Positions 1-12,644 of a DNA stretch of 64,000 nt are shown here, piece by piece (position 1 is the first letter of the stretch; the number at the start of each line of letters is the position of its first letter). The notes under the pieces were generated by a model. It worked only from the letters and a program-made list of their open reading frames with translations. It was not told where the DNA came from and did no database searches. Made by a program: the position numbers and the translations under genes. Source of the DNA: Ophioderma brevispina (lineage: Eukaryota > Echinodermata > Ophiuroidea > Amphilepidida > Ophiodermatidae); assembly GCA_023653785.1 (NCBI GenBank), contig JAMKCH010071783.1, positions 18,093 to 82,092 of the forward strand, given 5' to 3'.

Positions 1-1019
1 CGCGTACTAAGTTTGCAGTGTATCCAGTTACGCAATGAAATCTTTCAGCAGTGCTACCTGCGTATGCGATAGTTTGTTTTGATTGACTTTGCTCAGTGGT
101 GCTCCTCGGCAAATGATGCGTAATCGAATTTGCGTAAATAATTTTCTATATGAACATTTTAAATAAGTATTTGTCTGTTTCTCCGTTATGGTAAAGCACG
201 TTAATTATAGTGCTGCCATATTCTAACAAGTTTAAAAAAAACTGGGTTCTTGATGCCTAATATCAGTTTTATCAGGGTAAGAAGATACATTTCAAATTAT
301 TGTTTTAAAAAAGTTAAAAAACTTGTTTAAATTTTAAAGTTCTTCATCGTGTAGAAATGTGGTTTTATATGAGTCTTAGATTTCCGAGATAGGCGATTAT
401 AGATGCCTCATAACCACTGTAGTGGACCCCTTTAAGATGTTCTTAACAAACAAGTAATTACATTGACAGAAGACCTGTTCAAAGAAGGGGCCTCCTTCAA
501 TACGTCAATTCGTTGATATTGTTGCTGCTAGTATTATTTTACGTAAATATCATAAATACATTTATCCATTCCACATGCTTATTGGTTATGATCTCTTTTA
601 GGAGCAAACGGAATTACAATAACGAACAAAATTTCGCACATTCTTGCATATGTCCACCTTCTTGCATATTATCCACGATATCTCTCCTGGTAATATAGAT
701 GTTGCTCTATTAAATACACCGTTAGAGAAATCGCTTCTTCCTGATGCAGGACACGTTTCCTCAAAAAAACGCTATCACGACCGACACATTAACAGGCTCA
801 TATCGCACGGCATAAAATAGTTTTTCTAATACGCAATAGAGATTTCCGCCGAAAAATAACCTGTTTTTTATGATTGGGACACAACAAGGTTATTTAAACC
901 AACAAAATAGTTTCTAATTTATAACTGCCAGCACCGGTTTCTATAACCAACATATTCTATTATAAACAAGTAGGTCCATGTGGTGCCCGTGCCCATCATT
1001 CGAAACAACTGAACACAAT
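1..1019. other. AT-rich stretch without recognised content
   Basis: No coding pattern, splice-flanked exon, RNA gene or repeat end was recognised on either strand. Open frames are short and show no family motif. Confidence 0.4.
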
Positions 1020-1025
1020 ATGCTG

Positions 1026-3245
1026 ACCCCTAGGAGATAATGGGTTTAACACATTTTTGGTGCCGAAGTTTTGAGTGTCTTATTTATGTACAGGGCGTAG
1101 ATTCAAAAAAGCAGTCTTATTGACCCGTACTTCAAAACATTTTTGTGACTATGGCCATTTTTTGACAAATCATATAAAATTCTTCCCTTATTTTTATACT
1201 TTTCGGGTTTTTTGCCTAGCGTAATTTAGGTAAACAGGTACTGATCATACATAAAAGCAGTCTTATTGACTGTTTGTGAGATTTTAAGGTGAGTTTTTCA
1301 TCCTTTTTGGCCAAAAAGCGTAGTGTGATCAAAAATCATATTGTTACTTTTGGGTGCTCTGGCAAACGAATCTAATGTCAAAAGGTACCGATTTAAAATA
1401 AGCGTAATTGACTGTACTGAACACAATTTTGACATGTTGGTCATTTTTTGTTACCATTGACAACAATTTGTGTAAAATATGCCGTTTTATTTGGCCAAAA
1501 ATATTGTTTGTGGTGAAAATTATGACTATGAACTATAGCACTTTCCAGTTGTTTTCATCACCATATTCTTCCTTCTTCTTCCTTATCGTTCCAAACACAG
1601 TGTTCTCAAATAGATCCCACCAGAGATGGGTACAACGCCTGGCTGCTTCCCTGAATTCCGCAAGGTCCGTGTCTGTGCATTGTGTTGCCCATCCCAGTGG
1701 GCAGAACCAAGAGATTGTCCCCTTGTCGTATGGTGCTGTCCCACCCCAACAGGTAGTGTTCTGACCTGCCTCAGGTGCCCCACTTCTGCAAGAAACCGTA
1801 GATGGCACTTCTGGTTCTCAAGATGTTGAGAGATCGCCATTCAGCCCATGAGGAGACAGCTTCAGTGTGGATGAGATGCTTACCAGGTTCAAAAAATACC
1901 AATAGATGCTACTTGGTTGGTAGCAAGTTCTTTCTTTGCCACAGCGACCTGTCTTAAACTCCTAACATGGCTTTCAAAAGAGGTGGGACTTTCCTTAAGA
2001 ACCGCTCTCAACAAAATCTGGATTTAGTCGTTGGCAGCCGGTCTCTGTCCAGACTGGGTACTTCCCATTAGATACGTTGGCAGCTTACGTCTTGCAAGCT
2101 CGCTACACTGCGACGGCTGTCCTGGTGGAGCACTTCCTGCTAGGGTTTATAAGTCTCCATTGGTGTTGAACGAAGCAAGCCTGTGTCAAGCCGGCAGGAG
2201 ACATTTAACATCGAATCAAGCTTCTTGACATGGTTGATCTTTCCATACAGAGCAAGCATACAGAGTCAAGTGCATTTAAAGCATCGCTTGGACTATAAGA
2301 AAGCAGACGGCAAAGGTCCTGATACCTGGATCTGACGGGCTAGGATTGCTCCCAAAACCCATTACTATGCCAATTTTGCCCAAATAGTGAACAGACTGTG
2401 CGGATATTCATACCCCGAGGCTGTCGGGAACGAACTATCATAACCAGGCCTTTCTAATGAAGGTATAAAGATATCAAGAGTTATACTACCATGTTTGAAG
2501 CCGATCCTTTTCTCAGCTAAACCACTGCTAAGTTGAGGAATTTATTCTGCCAGGAATCCAACAGAACCTGCACACAGCCAAATCTTATAACCCCCACCAG
2601 TTTGTCCCCAACTATATTTTTAAATGGCAAGTGCTCACGAAGCCATGAAGATCAAACTAAGCGTGTACGAGTTTAGTGGCGACCTGGTTTCACTTGCCCC
2701 TTTAACATGGACGAATTGGAAACCGGTTATTGCTAACTCACCAGAAAACTTTTTTTTTACTTTAACCTTGTTTTCAAAACTGTTTCATATTTTTCCACAA
2801 ATGTTTTCATGGTAAACAAATCACCACATCAAATTGTGTCATGACAGTCATTACGATTATTTTTTTTAGATCAGTAAACCCATTTGCATTAGAATTCTTT
2901 TGGCCAGAGGCACCCAAAATAAAATTATATTTTTGATCAAAATAAGCTATTTTTTGGCCAAAAAAGGATATATCACCTAAACATCTCACAAAACAGCCAA
3001 TAAGATGGTTTATATTCATCAGTTACCTTTTTACATAATTACGCTAGTCAAAACAACCCAAAATTAAAAATATGAATTTTATTGATTTTGAGTTCAAAAT
3101 AATGGCCAATAATCCCAAAAATGTCTTGAGTACGGGTCAATAAGACTGCTTTTTTTTGGAATCTACGCCCCATTTTACAATAAAATAAAGCCACACTCAA
3201 AACTTCTGCACCAAAAATTTTGATTAACCCCTTATCTCCTCGGGT
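1026..3245. mobile_element. Element with long (~480 bp) terminal inverted repeats
   Basis: The left end (about 1026-1530) and the reverse complement of the right end (about 2780-3245) align over nearly their whole length. Both arms share the block AAGCAGTCTTATTGACCCGT, the block TTTTGGCCAAAAA and an outer AGGAGATAA. This is a foldback or TIR-type DNA transposon relic. No transposase is visible inside; the interior is occupied by a LINE fragment, so the element is non-autonomous or was disrupted by that insertion. Target-site duplications are not clear. Confidence 0.7.
1565..2600 (-). mobile_element. 3' fragment of Jockey-like LINE inside the TIR element
   Basis: The segment is collinear with the 3' part of the LINE at 9.8-13.0 kb. 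It shares the A/G-rich tail (read on the minus strand), a FLAEVG peptide near 1780-1800 and the following gene-3'-region blocks up to about 2300. It retains only the post-RT part of the ORF and is broken by stops and frameshifts. It lies between the two inverted ends of the surrounding element. Either it inserted there or the element ends duplicated around it. Confidence 0.6.
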
Positions 3246-3770
3246 ACTGGGTGTATAATACTGAAATAATGAGAGTAATTTGGATCAAGGCGTGTCTGTA
3301 GCCCACTTCTGGTTAAGACATTAGAATATCGTATCCAAAAACATGGCCATGAGGAAAATTTTAACTTTTCAAAACATGAGAACCCGTTGTGTATTATATA
3401 ATATTAATTCTGCAATTAATAATTATAACACAGCACTTCCAAGTGACCAGTCATGAGCGACTGATCAACAGAATTAATTTGATTGGCTGAGGAATTGACA
3501 AGGGAAAATGCGTGGCAACGGTGAAAGTGGATATCTTGGAACAGGTGTGAACATCTGTCATTTTTCCATAAGCAGTCATCCATGAAAAGCTACCGTGTAT
3601 AAAGTATGCAATGTAGTTCGTCCTTAATAAGCCCGAAGCCAGGATGAATTTTGAAGAAAAAAAAGTTATATAAAATCACATTTTCGAGTGAGGGGTTAAA
3701 ATCCACCCAAAAATAATAACAATAATAATTCTTGATCTTGGTAGAGCGCCTGAAGCAGAGGATTCTTCTT
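3246..3770. other. AT-rich intergenic stretch, nothing recognised
   Basis: I see no gene, repeat end or structured RNA here. Confidence 0.35.
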
Positions 3771-3779
3771 CTTAGCGTA

Positions 3780-4225
3780 TCCACAAGTCATTGGTAATGG
3801 CTTGTGGTGGTGATTTACTCAACCGAGTATGCTGATCCGGGGGCGCGTGTATCCATGATACGGACTCTCCTAACATGGCCCGCTTTGAGGCTGGGACGGA
3901 TTGGGAACAGTCAGGGCTTTTTACCCTACTCTTACTCGACACTGACTGCGATGTACATGTACAGTTGTGACTCTCTGTACACGGGACCGACGGCTTAACG
4001 TCCCCTTCGAAGGACGGGATGCTTTCATTATCCATTTGCCCAATTCCAAGGGAACCACGGAGGAGAGCTGTATTCTGTATAATCAATAACTGGATCAAAT
4101 CCAGAATTCATAGTACCCGAATAAATCCCAGCAAGTCACCCCACCGGGATTCGAACCCGGGAATTTTTGGTAAATTTGCGCCACAGGGAAGCACCCTAAC
4201 CGCTAGGTCACGCTCTCCCACTTAG
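3780..4225 (-). mobile_element. tRNA-derived SINE, full-length copy
   Basis: On the minus strand it starts with a tRNA-like head. The A box TGACCTAGCGGTTA is at 4210-4197 and a consensus B box, GGTTCGAATCC, is at 4157-4147. A ~350-bp body follows. It ends in a near-perfect hairpin (arms CCACAAGnCATT and AATGnCTTGTGG, 3781-3806). RNA polymerase III would read from the internal boxes. Body copies of the same family sit in the palindrome arms at about 45.96-46.25 kb and 47.58-47.87 kb. An active tRNA is unlikely, because the region between the boxes does not fold as an anticodon arm. Confidence 0.75.
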
Positions 4226-4600
4226 AGGCCTCTTAGCGCTTCACATAGAAAAAAGAGGAATTGCACCATTTTATTAAACGACACATACAAATTCAATAGA
4301 TAAATCTTCTAAAGTAAAAAAGAATTTAGAATATACATCAGTCGTACACAATTTAAGAATAATTTAAAGGAACAATTGAATTTTCAAACATATTGTGACC
4401 TAGAGATATATAGATGAAGAGAAAGACAACCCAGTTGCCTCCCATACTAAAACATAATGGGGATACACTTGAATCGTCAGCTGTGAGGATATGGGTGTAT
4501 CTAACCTACCTAATCTAGTGAAAACAACTATTATGGGCAATCATATTGGAAGAAGATGAGAGAACAAGAAAGAGAAAGAAGCAGTACACAATATCAGTAT
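4226..4600. other. Unassigned, short block shared with 62.2 kb
   Basis: A ~70-bp block near 4430-4500 (containing TTGCCTCCCATACTAA) matches about 62230-62310, and the reverse complement of about 23940-24030. It is probably a dispersed-repeat fragment. No gene was recognised. Confidence 0.35.
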
Positions 4601-5240
4601 TTATGATTGACTGCATCAGAAAACTGTGAACAGCAAACAGCATCAGGAGCCGAAATGCTGCGTAACAAGAATGTCTCGAGACGTGACTTGAAAGTAGCTA
4701 TTGACCTAGCTAAGCGGACACTGCTTGATGAGTTGACTGATGCACTCAACTGGCAGCAAGAAGATGATCTCAAGGTTCTCGGTGTTGAATACAGCTGGAT
4801 GAGCTCAGCTCAGATATATGCGCTGCTGGTGACATGCCGTGGATTGCCTTATAGTTAAGAATCAGAAGCAGTATTTTGAATTCGTTGAACCTTGGTCATT
4901 TCTCTTTCTGGGATACCATAAGGAGTTGAAGGAAGGTTGGCTGAGAGGGAAGGTACAACATCTTAGTCTTTCTCAGATTTTACATCATTATCTGATGTCT
5001 CAATCATCTACATGGCTGCTTCGCGATCCCGGTGGTGGAACGTCAGGTAGAGCTGGGTGTCATCAGCGTTAATGAGAGATAAAAACCAACAGGCAGTAAT
5101 GATATCCTGGCTGAAACAAATGAAATCAATCAGGTTACCAGTATGGGGTCCTGTGAAACTCCACTGTCTACGGCAAAAACATGACGAAGCACGTCTGACT
5201 GATATAGAGCTTGGCCACAATGGTAGAATTAACAAAAAAA
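4600..5240 (-). pseudogene. CR1/L2-like non-LTR reverse-transcriptase fragment
   Basis: Read on the minus strand, about 5165-5144 gives GVSQDPIL, a decayed form of the GVPQGS-type RT motif B. About 5064-5008 gives ADDTQLYLTF, the catalytic ADD motif C with the DTQLYL extension typical of CR1/L2/Rex-type LINEs. Further downstream, about 4850-4790 gives KAIHGMSPA, matching the conserved C-terminal K-A-hydrophobic-x-G-x-x-P motif of these proteins. The residue before ADD is Asn rather than Tyr or Phe. Part of the thumb region is missing, and stops interrupt the frame, so this is a dead internal fragment. The clade assignment is tentative. Confidence 0.6.
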
Positions 5241-5640
5241 ACGTAATGTCTTTTCATTTATTCCATACCGATCGTAGACGGGTTGGTTAGGAGCTGTGTT
5301 GGTCTATAGTGTCTCGAAAGCAGCACGGCAGTACGGTTGACACGAACAAGCCTCGTTTTTTTTGTCAAGAATAGTCACGATGTCATCCTGCGCACAAATT
5401 AAACAATAACAAAAAACAATAAAAACACTGCCAGTTACGCCACTATGAAATTGACGGTATGCGACTGCATCGGAAAGAAAGATTCATTATTATGATGATA
5501 GTTAAGCTGCAACTGAAAATACTACTCAAAATTATGATTTTATCATCAAAATGTTTGATAAAATCACTTTGTACCCAAAACTATCATTTTTGTTGGTTGT
5601 TTGTTTGTTTTTTAGGGGTGTGACTACGGACCTGGTGGCG
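5241..5640. other. Unassigned AT-rich stretch with small hairpin
   Basis: About 5494-5593 forms an imperfect inverted repeat: ATGATAGTT near 5494 is matched by AACTATCAT near 5580, with a second inner stem around GATTTTATCA. It may be a small MITE. Nothing else was recognised. Confidence 0.3.
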
Positions 5641-8600
5641 TAAATTATTTATCCGATGCAATAATCTACTGAAGAGCCCTGTAGACCACCCTTGTGTATT
5701 TGAACAAATACTCCATTTCTAATCACCTCCAAAGGGGATTGAGATCAGTCAAACTAGCTAAGATCTGTTGAGAGAAGACCTAAATAATAAAATAATGAAT
5801 GAAACTATTTTCAGTGTAGATTATCGAGGTGACGTATAATATATGAATCCTCAATTCTGGGATAGGATTTATACAAATTGCATATGTATATGGAAGCGCT
5901 TCAGGTGTTCTGTCGTCTTGTTATTGAGTCCAACGCTTTTAAACAACTTTGACAATTTAAATGTACTTCTTTTGTGGTGAACAACGTAAAATTGCAACTC
6001 ATTTTCCAGTGGAAAGATGGAAAGAAGTCTTTTCTATTCTTGTGGTATTAGATGATGCGAAGAACTTCTCAATTCGATGTTATTGATAATTTAGTTTAAA
6101 AATATGGGTAGGTGATGGTTATACTAACGACTGCACTGGAAAATTACCCTCCTCTAAATGTTATTCTTAGTGCTGAATCCATGGTGAGAGTTACCCAAAA
6201 TAGAGGTCAGAAATGTTCTATTTCAATTTAAAACATAAGATTGTTTTTATCCAAACGGGGTACAAAACAAAGTTGGTCAGTTGTTCAGGATGGGTTGTTT
6301 TGTTTGTTTGGTTGTTTCTTTTCCTTTTGATTATTTTTTGTCGTTTTTGTCTTGTTTTTTTTTATATTGGCTTTTGTACATGGTTATTTCTTTTTGGTTT
6401 TGCACTGAAACTGTTTTGCTTTTGTTATGATTGGTTGGTTTTGTTGTGTTCTTTTTTCCTGTTGTTTTTGTTTGTGTGTTGTTTGTTTTTAGACATGGCA
6501 AACTATTTGTTACTCAGGTATTCTTCCTGCCCAATTTTCAAAATGTGGTGTGCTAAAACCACCAAAAACCGAAAACTAAACAAAAACAAAAGCAAAGTCC
6601 TGTATCTAGTGTTCGTTAAGCGGCCTTGTATGCTATTGTTTTTGTGGATTCATGGCTAAGCCACTTTCTAAAACTCTATACTTATGAGGTCCTACATTGG
6701 TATTTAGGAAGAATATTATTACAATTCCCATTTCATGACATGTAAAGTATTTGTTTGGTCTTTTGATGAAAAATCGATCCCTTCAGTACTGGAATTAAAT
6801 TTGCCTTTGTTCAAACAAATGTGTAGACAAAGTGTGTGAGGAGTGTTGCACGCTCAGGGAGAAGCTTTCGGACATACAATTAGCTTGACATTTGAAAGAA
6901 GTCTTCTCTAGGATGGAAGACTTACAGATGTAGTTAATAATTTCATTGAAATATGATGCAAAACATTTACCATTTTGTTTTATTTGCTTTCTGTTACATT
7001 GTCTTTTCTTGTTCACCCTGGACTACTAAAAAACAGCTTCATTTTAAGGTATTGCTGTCAATAGTTTGCCCAGAAGTCATAAAACCTATAGTATATGCCA
7101 AAATAGGCTAAATTTACATCTTTTTTGGCAAAATATCGGGGACTCAATATCCAAAGTGTCGAGTTTCAGAGTTCAAATGATGTCTCTTTTCTTCAGCTAC
7201 ACGTTAGTTTACAAAATGTTGCAGGCAGTTTATATCACAGCTCACTAAGATCGGCTTTGTGGTCCAAGAGGACGCGTCTAATTGAGTGCTGACGCTGTCA
7301 GAGTGGTTTGTACACGAACGAGATATAGTGATGTATACGGAAGACAACGTGTTGTGTGCATCATTAATTAAAGTAACATGCTAGTTTCCGAGAGCGGGGT
7401 AGCCTCTGTGACGATTCGACTGAAGTCGCAAGTGGGACAATTATGGAATACTTATGGAATGCTTACTAGAATTCGACAGTCGATTGTATGCAATTCCATA
7501 GAACCAGCCGCTTTCTTAGAAGGTAGTAAAGATGTGAAGAAATTTTTGGTTAGATGACTACCATCAAAGGCAGGCTAATTAGTTTGAGAATGACAAACAC
7601 TATAATATTAGACGTGCTGGTTTCGTTTGTGTTATTTCTTAGTATAAGAGGGATTTTCTCATCTACTGAAGAAATTTGTTCCTATGGGAAAATTGTTCCT
7701 ATGTCTAACAAGAAATATAACGCTACCGCCCTTTTTGTGGTGATCGTCAAATTTTCTCTAGGGATGTTAGGGATATTGGAGTGTTCATAAATACTTACGT
7801 GAGGGTTGGGTAATTTGTTGTCTTGAAATCATAATATTTTGATTACCCTCTTTTTGGGCTGTATATTTTTTGAACCCCCTTCTTCACGTCCTTCTTCATG
7901 TCCTAAGAAAATCAGCATATGTTGCATATGTTTTTAACTTATGGATAAAATAGCATCTATTCCATAATATCTATCATTGCAATGACAAATATTGAAATTC
8001 ACATGTAGGTGTGTAGGTGGTATCCATCAATGCATACGGAGAGAATCAAACCAGCAATCAAACATGATTGCCAGGAGGTAACGCTTTGAAATGTATGAAA
8101 ATGCCTCAAGAACATCCGTGACCTTTATGTGATATTATTATTATCGATATATTGTAGCTATCTTATATGAAGTATTGAGCTGAGGTGTGACACATTGATT
8201 GATATGCCGCAATTTCATACAAACATTGTAAGAACTAAAACATGTATTCATGCAAGAATACGTTGATGAAATAATGTGTTTCCTTCTTTTGTTTGTTTGT
8301 TTTTGTTATTTACAGGTAATACTTGGATTCAATGTCATTCAATAAAATAAACGAGTTATTGTTTCTTCCATATGCACAATCCTGCCAAATGCTTTTGTCT
8401 TATATCCTGATTAGGAAACCGAAAAAGGTATTGAGGAAATCAGCAGAAGAGGAAAACACTCACTAGATAATGAAACAAGCTTTTAAACTTCTTTTTGGCC
8501 AAAAAGGTTTTAGAGAAATCTTCAGCGAGCTGCGTCAAACCTAGACACACTTCATTACGTTGGGTGATGTTTTGTTCTTGTCTTAGTACTCTAGAAAGAT

Positions 8601-9810
8601 TTTAGACGTATGGGACACAACGCCCGGAGTACTATCAACACCTCGTCATCTCCACAACATTTCGGAATTCTTCATCTTTAATTGAGATCCTTTAGCTATT
8701 CAAAAGATTACAACACATACATGACCAAAAGCATCAGAATAATTCCACAATCTCATCAGCTTCTATCTTCTTATGACTTCACACAAGGCCATGTAATTTG
8801 TATGCGTAAAAGAAAAGTAATGTACACATATACCTTTAGGAGAAATGCTGTTCGGTGAAGCAATCTATGGATGTTATCAAACTCATGACTTAGGCTGGAT
8901 TCCCGTTTCACGAGGAAGAATATGCGTCGTTGAGGGAACGATAACTGCTTGCGGGTTTTATAAAAATTGTTTTCCGTGCGAGTCTTGTATATCTTATAAA
9001 CACTGACCTTTCCTCCGTTGGATGTACTTAAGTTAACTTCTCACGCACTGTAATCCCGTAATTGGTACTCAATACTCTATTGTCAGCTCCTGACAAACCC
9101 AATTAAGCGATGGCTCTTCAATTTTAAGTGGGGCGATAAATAAACTGTTTAACAAATGGATAAATGTAGCGGTGACCAAATACTCCCGCGACAAAGAGTG
9201 GAACCCAGATAATAAGACGATATTGAACGAAATCAATACTGTTAATTGGCTATAAAAGATTTCTCCCCTGCGGCTTATAAATGTTCCGTGTGGAGGTTTC
9301 TTTATTACCATGTGAAATTGCGTGTCTGCAAAGAATCTGTTTGCGTGTGACATGTTCCGTCGGAAGCTTTTCTCCGATGCAATAACTTTGCTCTTGAAAC
9401 TGGGAATATCGCCTCTTAAGTATCTTCTTAGCTATCGTTGAAGAGACTTACAGTGAATTTATAGTATTAAAGTCGTTTTTTTCTCAAACATACCCCTACA
9501 TTACTTGAATTTGTAAGTCATTTTATTTGATTTTGATACAGAACATGGAGGAAATTTTGTACAGTATCTTCTATATGGTGCTACCTTAGAGCATTCCTCT
9601 AGTTCATTACAAGAAACCCATTTTTGTTAGTTTTTGCGTAGAATGCCAAAACTCGGCACATCTTATAATAACCGGTATAACCTTTGTCACTCCCCCTAGT
9701 TTCAGGATGCTATTCCTATTTAAAAGGTCATGTGAATGACATTACACATTCGTGGATGCCACCTGTGGTATATTTCAAATAGTCCCCTGCTTTGTATTCA
9801 TTGCAGGTCG
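5640..9810 (+). repeat. Segmental duplication block S, copy A (first part)
   Basis: This segment is collinear with 25.23-29.69 kb. Matching landmarks include CGCTTCAGGTGTTC (5908 and 25469), the T/G-rich tract (about 6300-6500 and 25830-26020), TGAGTGCTGACGCTGTCAG (about 7280 and 26920) and the region around 8420-8730. Part of it (about 7730-8760) occurs a third time at 13.74-14.72 kb. No coding gene was recognised inside. The copies differ by both substitutions and indels, and by precise insertions of mobile elements. Confidence 0.75.
6290..6500. repeat. T/G-rich low-complexity tract
   Basis: This is a tract of TTTTG- and GTTT-type words. A counterpart lies at about 25830-26020 in the second copy of block S. 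The hydrophobic open frame here (a Phe/Leu-rich 148-codon frame) is a by-product of the composition. Confidence 0.5.
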
Positions 9811-9879
9811 TTTTCCCTTGATCTTTCTTCTTCTTATGTGTCCAAACACGGTTGTCTCAAATATGACCAGCCAGAGATG

Positions 9880-10500
9880 TGTGGCAACGTCCTGGCTGCT
9901 CCTGAATCCGCAAGGTCCTTGTTTTGCATTGTTGCTCCATCAATGGGCAGACCAAGAGTTGTTTCATTGTCTGTGATGCTGTCCCACAACCACAGTTTAT
10001 AACCTGTCTGCTTCCAGATAGCCCCACTTCTGCAAGGAAAACCTTAGATCGGCCAGTTCTGTTTCTCAATCTATTGAGGCATCGCCATCAGCCCATGATG
10101 AGTCAACTCCAGGTGGGATATGCTCCACAGGTTCAATACCGATAGCTTGTGTACTACTTTGTTGATGTCAAGTCTTTCTTTCCACAGGTCGACTCTCTTA
10201 AACAACCTCCTTGAGACTGTTTCAAGAGTTGGACTTTGCTTAAGAAACTCTTCTCCCTCTGAATTTAAGGCGGTTGGCAGCAGGTATCTGTTTCATTCAC
10301 ATTATACTTGGCAGCTACGCGCTTGTATGCTCGCTACGCTTCGACGTATGTCTGGTGGAGCAATTCTGCTATGATGTACAGTTTCCGGTGTGTGACGGAG
10401 CATCCTTTGATAACGGGAAGAGGCATTTTGGCGCTGGATCAAGCTCGTGCATGAGTCGATCTTTCCCTTACAGGGCATGCATACTCTGCACATGAGTTAC
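9880..10500 (-). pseudogene. LINE C-terminal region with CxCG-QTM-CP motif
   Basis: Minus-strand codons near 10010-9950 read CGCG, then QTM, then LLVCP. This is the Cys-containing C-terminal module found after the thumb in many Jockey/CR1-type ORF2 proteins. It is preceded by FLAEVGLSGS. The same stretch is recognisable in the 3' fragment at 1.6-2.3 kb, which ties the two copies to one family. Stops break the reading frame upstream. Confidence 0.6.
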
Positions 10501-10869
10501 CGCAGGACAAGTGCCGTCGAACTTAGGGTATGGTGGGCGAGTACCCCCTCTTGTGCCAGTGAGTTGGTTCAAGATGTTATTGCGTGAACATACTTTACAC
10601 TCTTCGTCTCTTCTCGATGTGGTCTTATAAGAGAGAGTGCGGGCCAAAGTACTCCTAGTAGACATTGTTATCACAGTGCTCCAGGAGTTCCAGACCAGGT
10701 ACCTTTAATCTGACGTTTGCTTCACGGTTGCGTATATGGAAAATCACACACCGTGTGTCTTAGATGGTATTTGCACGTAGGGTTTTCTCATAATAAGGAG
10801 TTAGTTCATCCAAAGCTTTGGAGAGTCTCTCTTCAAAACTGTGAAGTCGGCATCTTGTGCGCTAATTCC

Positions 10870-11618
10870 CCAAGATTTCGTCTGCATAAATCAAACGTCG
10901 GTTCCTGCACTCATAGGTTGGTCGTTGGTTTAAATGTTGAACAGAGAGGTGGCAGCACACCCCTGTGGTAGACCATTCTTGAGCCTACGCCATTGGCTCT
11001 TCTTCGCTCCTATCTGAACAAGAACATCCTGTTTGCCATCAATCTCGATACGCAAACTCAGTCAAGCGGAGTGTCCTTGGTAATTCCAGGATCTTATGGA
11101 GTAGGCATCTGTGGATACAGTGTCGTAGGCTGCTGATAGGCTCCGACACACAAAACCCGGTTCCCATACCCCTTCTCGCAACCTCCAATGTGTTGATTTA
11201 GGTTGAGTACTTGGCTTGTTTTGTTGATTTGCCAGCCGGAACCTGCTTGTTTCTGTATGGAGGTGTTCGTCTATCAACACGGTGCGATACCATTGAGCTT
11301 GAGCAGGAGGCGTTTCAAAGAGCTTGTAGGTATGGCTAAGGAGTGATATAGGTCCTGTAGCTCTTGGGATTGGATGGATCTTTTTCCCGTGGCTTTAGGG
11401 GATTGCCATAACATTGCTTTCCTGTCCTTCCAGATCTTTGGGAACCTGTGGAAATACGGCAGCAATTGTAGAGCCTCAGTAACCATTCCTTTGCTAATGG
11501 GCCAAGATTTTTTCGTAGAGATGTTGTCAAGGCCTACTGCTTTTCCTTGTTGAAGTTTAGCAATACCGGATTCCAATTCGTCCCATGGTGGAAGGGGCGA
11601 GTGAAACCGGGTCACCAC
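10870..11618 (-). pseudogene. LINE reverse-transcriptase domain remnant
   Basis: Motifs appear in RT order on the minus strand. KLQQGKAVGLDNIS near 11560-11515 is the RT-1/0 region. An AYDTV motif A lies near 11125-11105. LKNGLPQGC motif B lies near 10980-10955. IYADE lies at about 10891-10877, with 10888-10877 coding YADE where YADD is expected. The D-to-E change removes one catalytic aspartate, and the frame shifts at least three times between motifs. The GLPQG and LFNI context fits the Jockey/CR1 group. Family assignment is by motif only. Confidence 0.7.
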
Positions 11619-12257
11619 TATTACTCTTATGGGCTAGTTTGATCTTCTGGGTTTCTTGCTGTACTTGCAGAAAAATTTAAAATTAGTTGGTGGGCAACTT
11701 GGGTTGGGTGTGACATGTGCTGCTGAGGGGGGGGTGGAGGTTCTGTTGGATCCCCGGAGCTTTCGGATGGAGACCATGCTTTCCTTCTGTTATGGTCAAA
11801 ATCGGTGGATTTCAATTAAAGTGTGCCAAGTTTTGATCTGTTCCTTCCTGGGAGATCCTCTCCGAAACTATCTCGCCTTTATCAGTTGTAGTCTGAAAAA
11901 GGACAGCTCAACATGGGTTGTATACTCTTGATATTCTCTAGCACATTCCTTTGAAGGCCTGGTATATATTCCGTCCTACAGCTCTGGGTATGATCTCCGT
12001 GCAGTCTTGTTCACTATTTGGGAAAATTTGTCATAGTTAATGGGGTTTGGAGCAATCGTCTTCACATTCTGATCCAGGTCGATCATGAATCCTTGCCAGT
12101 CTCTTTCCTGTTATTAAAGCGGGCGCTTAAAAGAAGGCACTTTTTTTGGTCTTACTGGCGTTGACTTGGATCCGATTGGTCGATGTTGAGTTTGTTGAAC
12201 AGGATCCAGAACAATCTTGCTCAAAGGTTAGAGATGTTTGTTGCTACCATAGCTAAA

Positions 12258-12644
12258 TCAGTGTTGTAACCTCTTTCCAACGGCACTATGAAATGATGAC
12301 GGCATCTTAGAGTCATGAAGGAGACGTAGATTTTGACTGTCTATCCATTCCTCGACAGCTTGTCCGTCTGTAGTTTCATTGTAGCCCCATTGGGTACTAA
12401 GTGCTGTTGATGTCGCCAATGAAGAAGTGAGGTTTGGTGGAGTAGGAAGTCCCCAGGGTTGAAGTTTGAGGGTGCGTGAAGTCTTCTGATGGATGTTTGT
12501 AGACAGATGTAAACTAGACGAGCTAAGCTCAATGGTGAGTGAGTTGTTATCATCAGACATTGAGGTTGCTACTACTTCGGTACCTGTTCTCGCAAATATA
12601 GCACTTCCGTATGGTCGATGTGGTCTCTCGGTGGCAAGAACCAT
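12258..12644 (-). pseudogene. LINE endonuclease (APE-type) domain remnant
   Basis: An open frame of 128 codons contains YGSAIFAR (the strand and turn before the first conserved Asp/Asn region in Jockey-type endonucleases). Near its end it has WGYNET, the equivalent of the WGY motif after the GDFN block, followed by AVEEWIDSQNLRLLHDSK. The GDFNxHH block itself falls in a frameshifted part. The enzyme would nick target DNA to prime reverse transcription. Loss of the catalytic block and of the flanking frame makes this copy non-functional. Confidence 0.65.

Noticed and set aside
6213..6659. 148-codon hydrophobic frame that looks like a membrane protein
   Set aside because: The sequence is a T/G-rich low-complexity tract. 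The counterpart in the second block S copy does not keep the frame.
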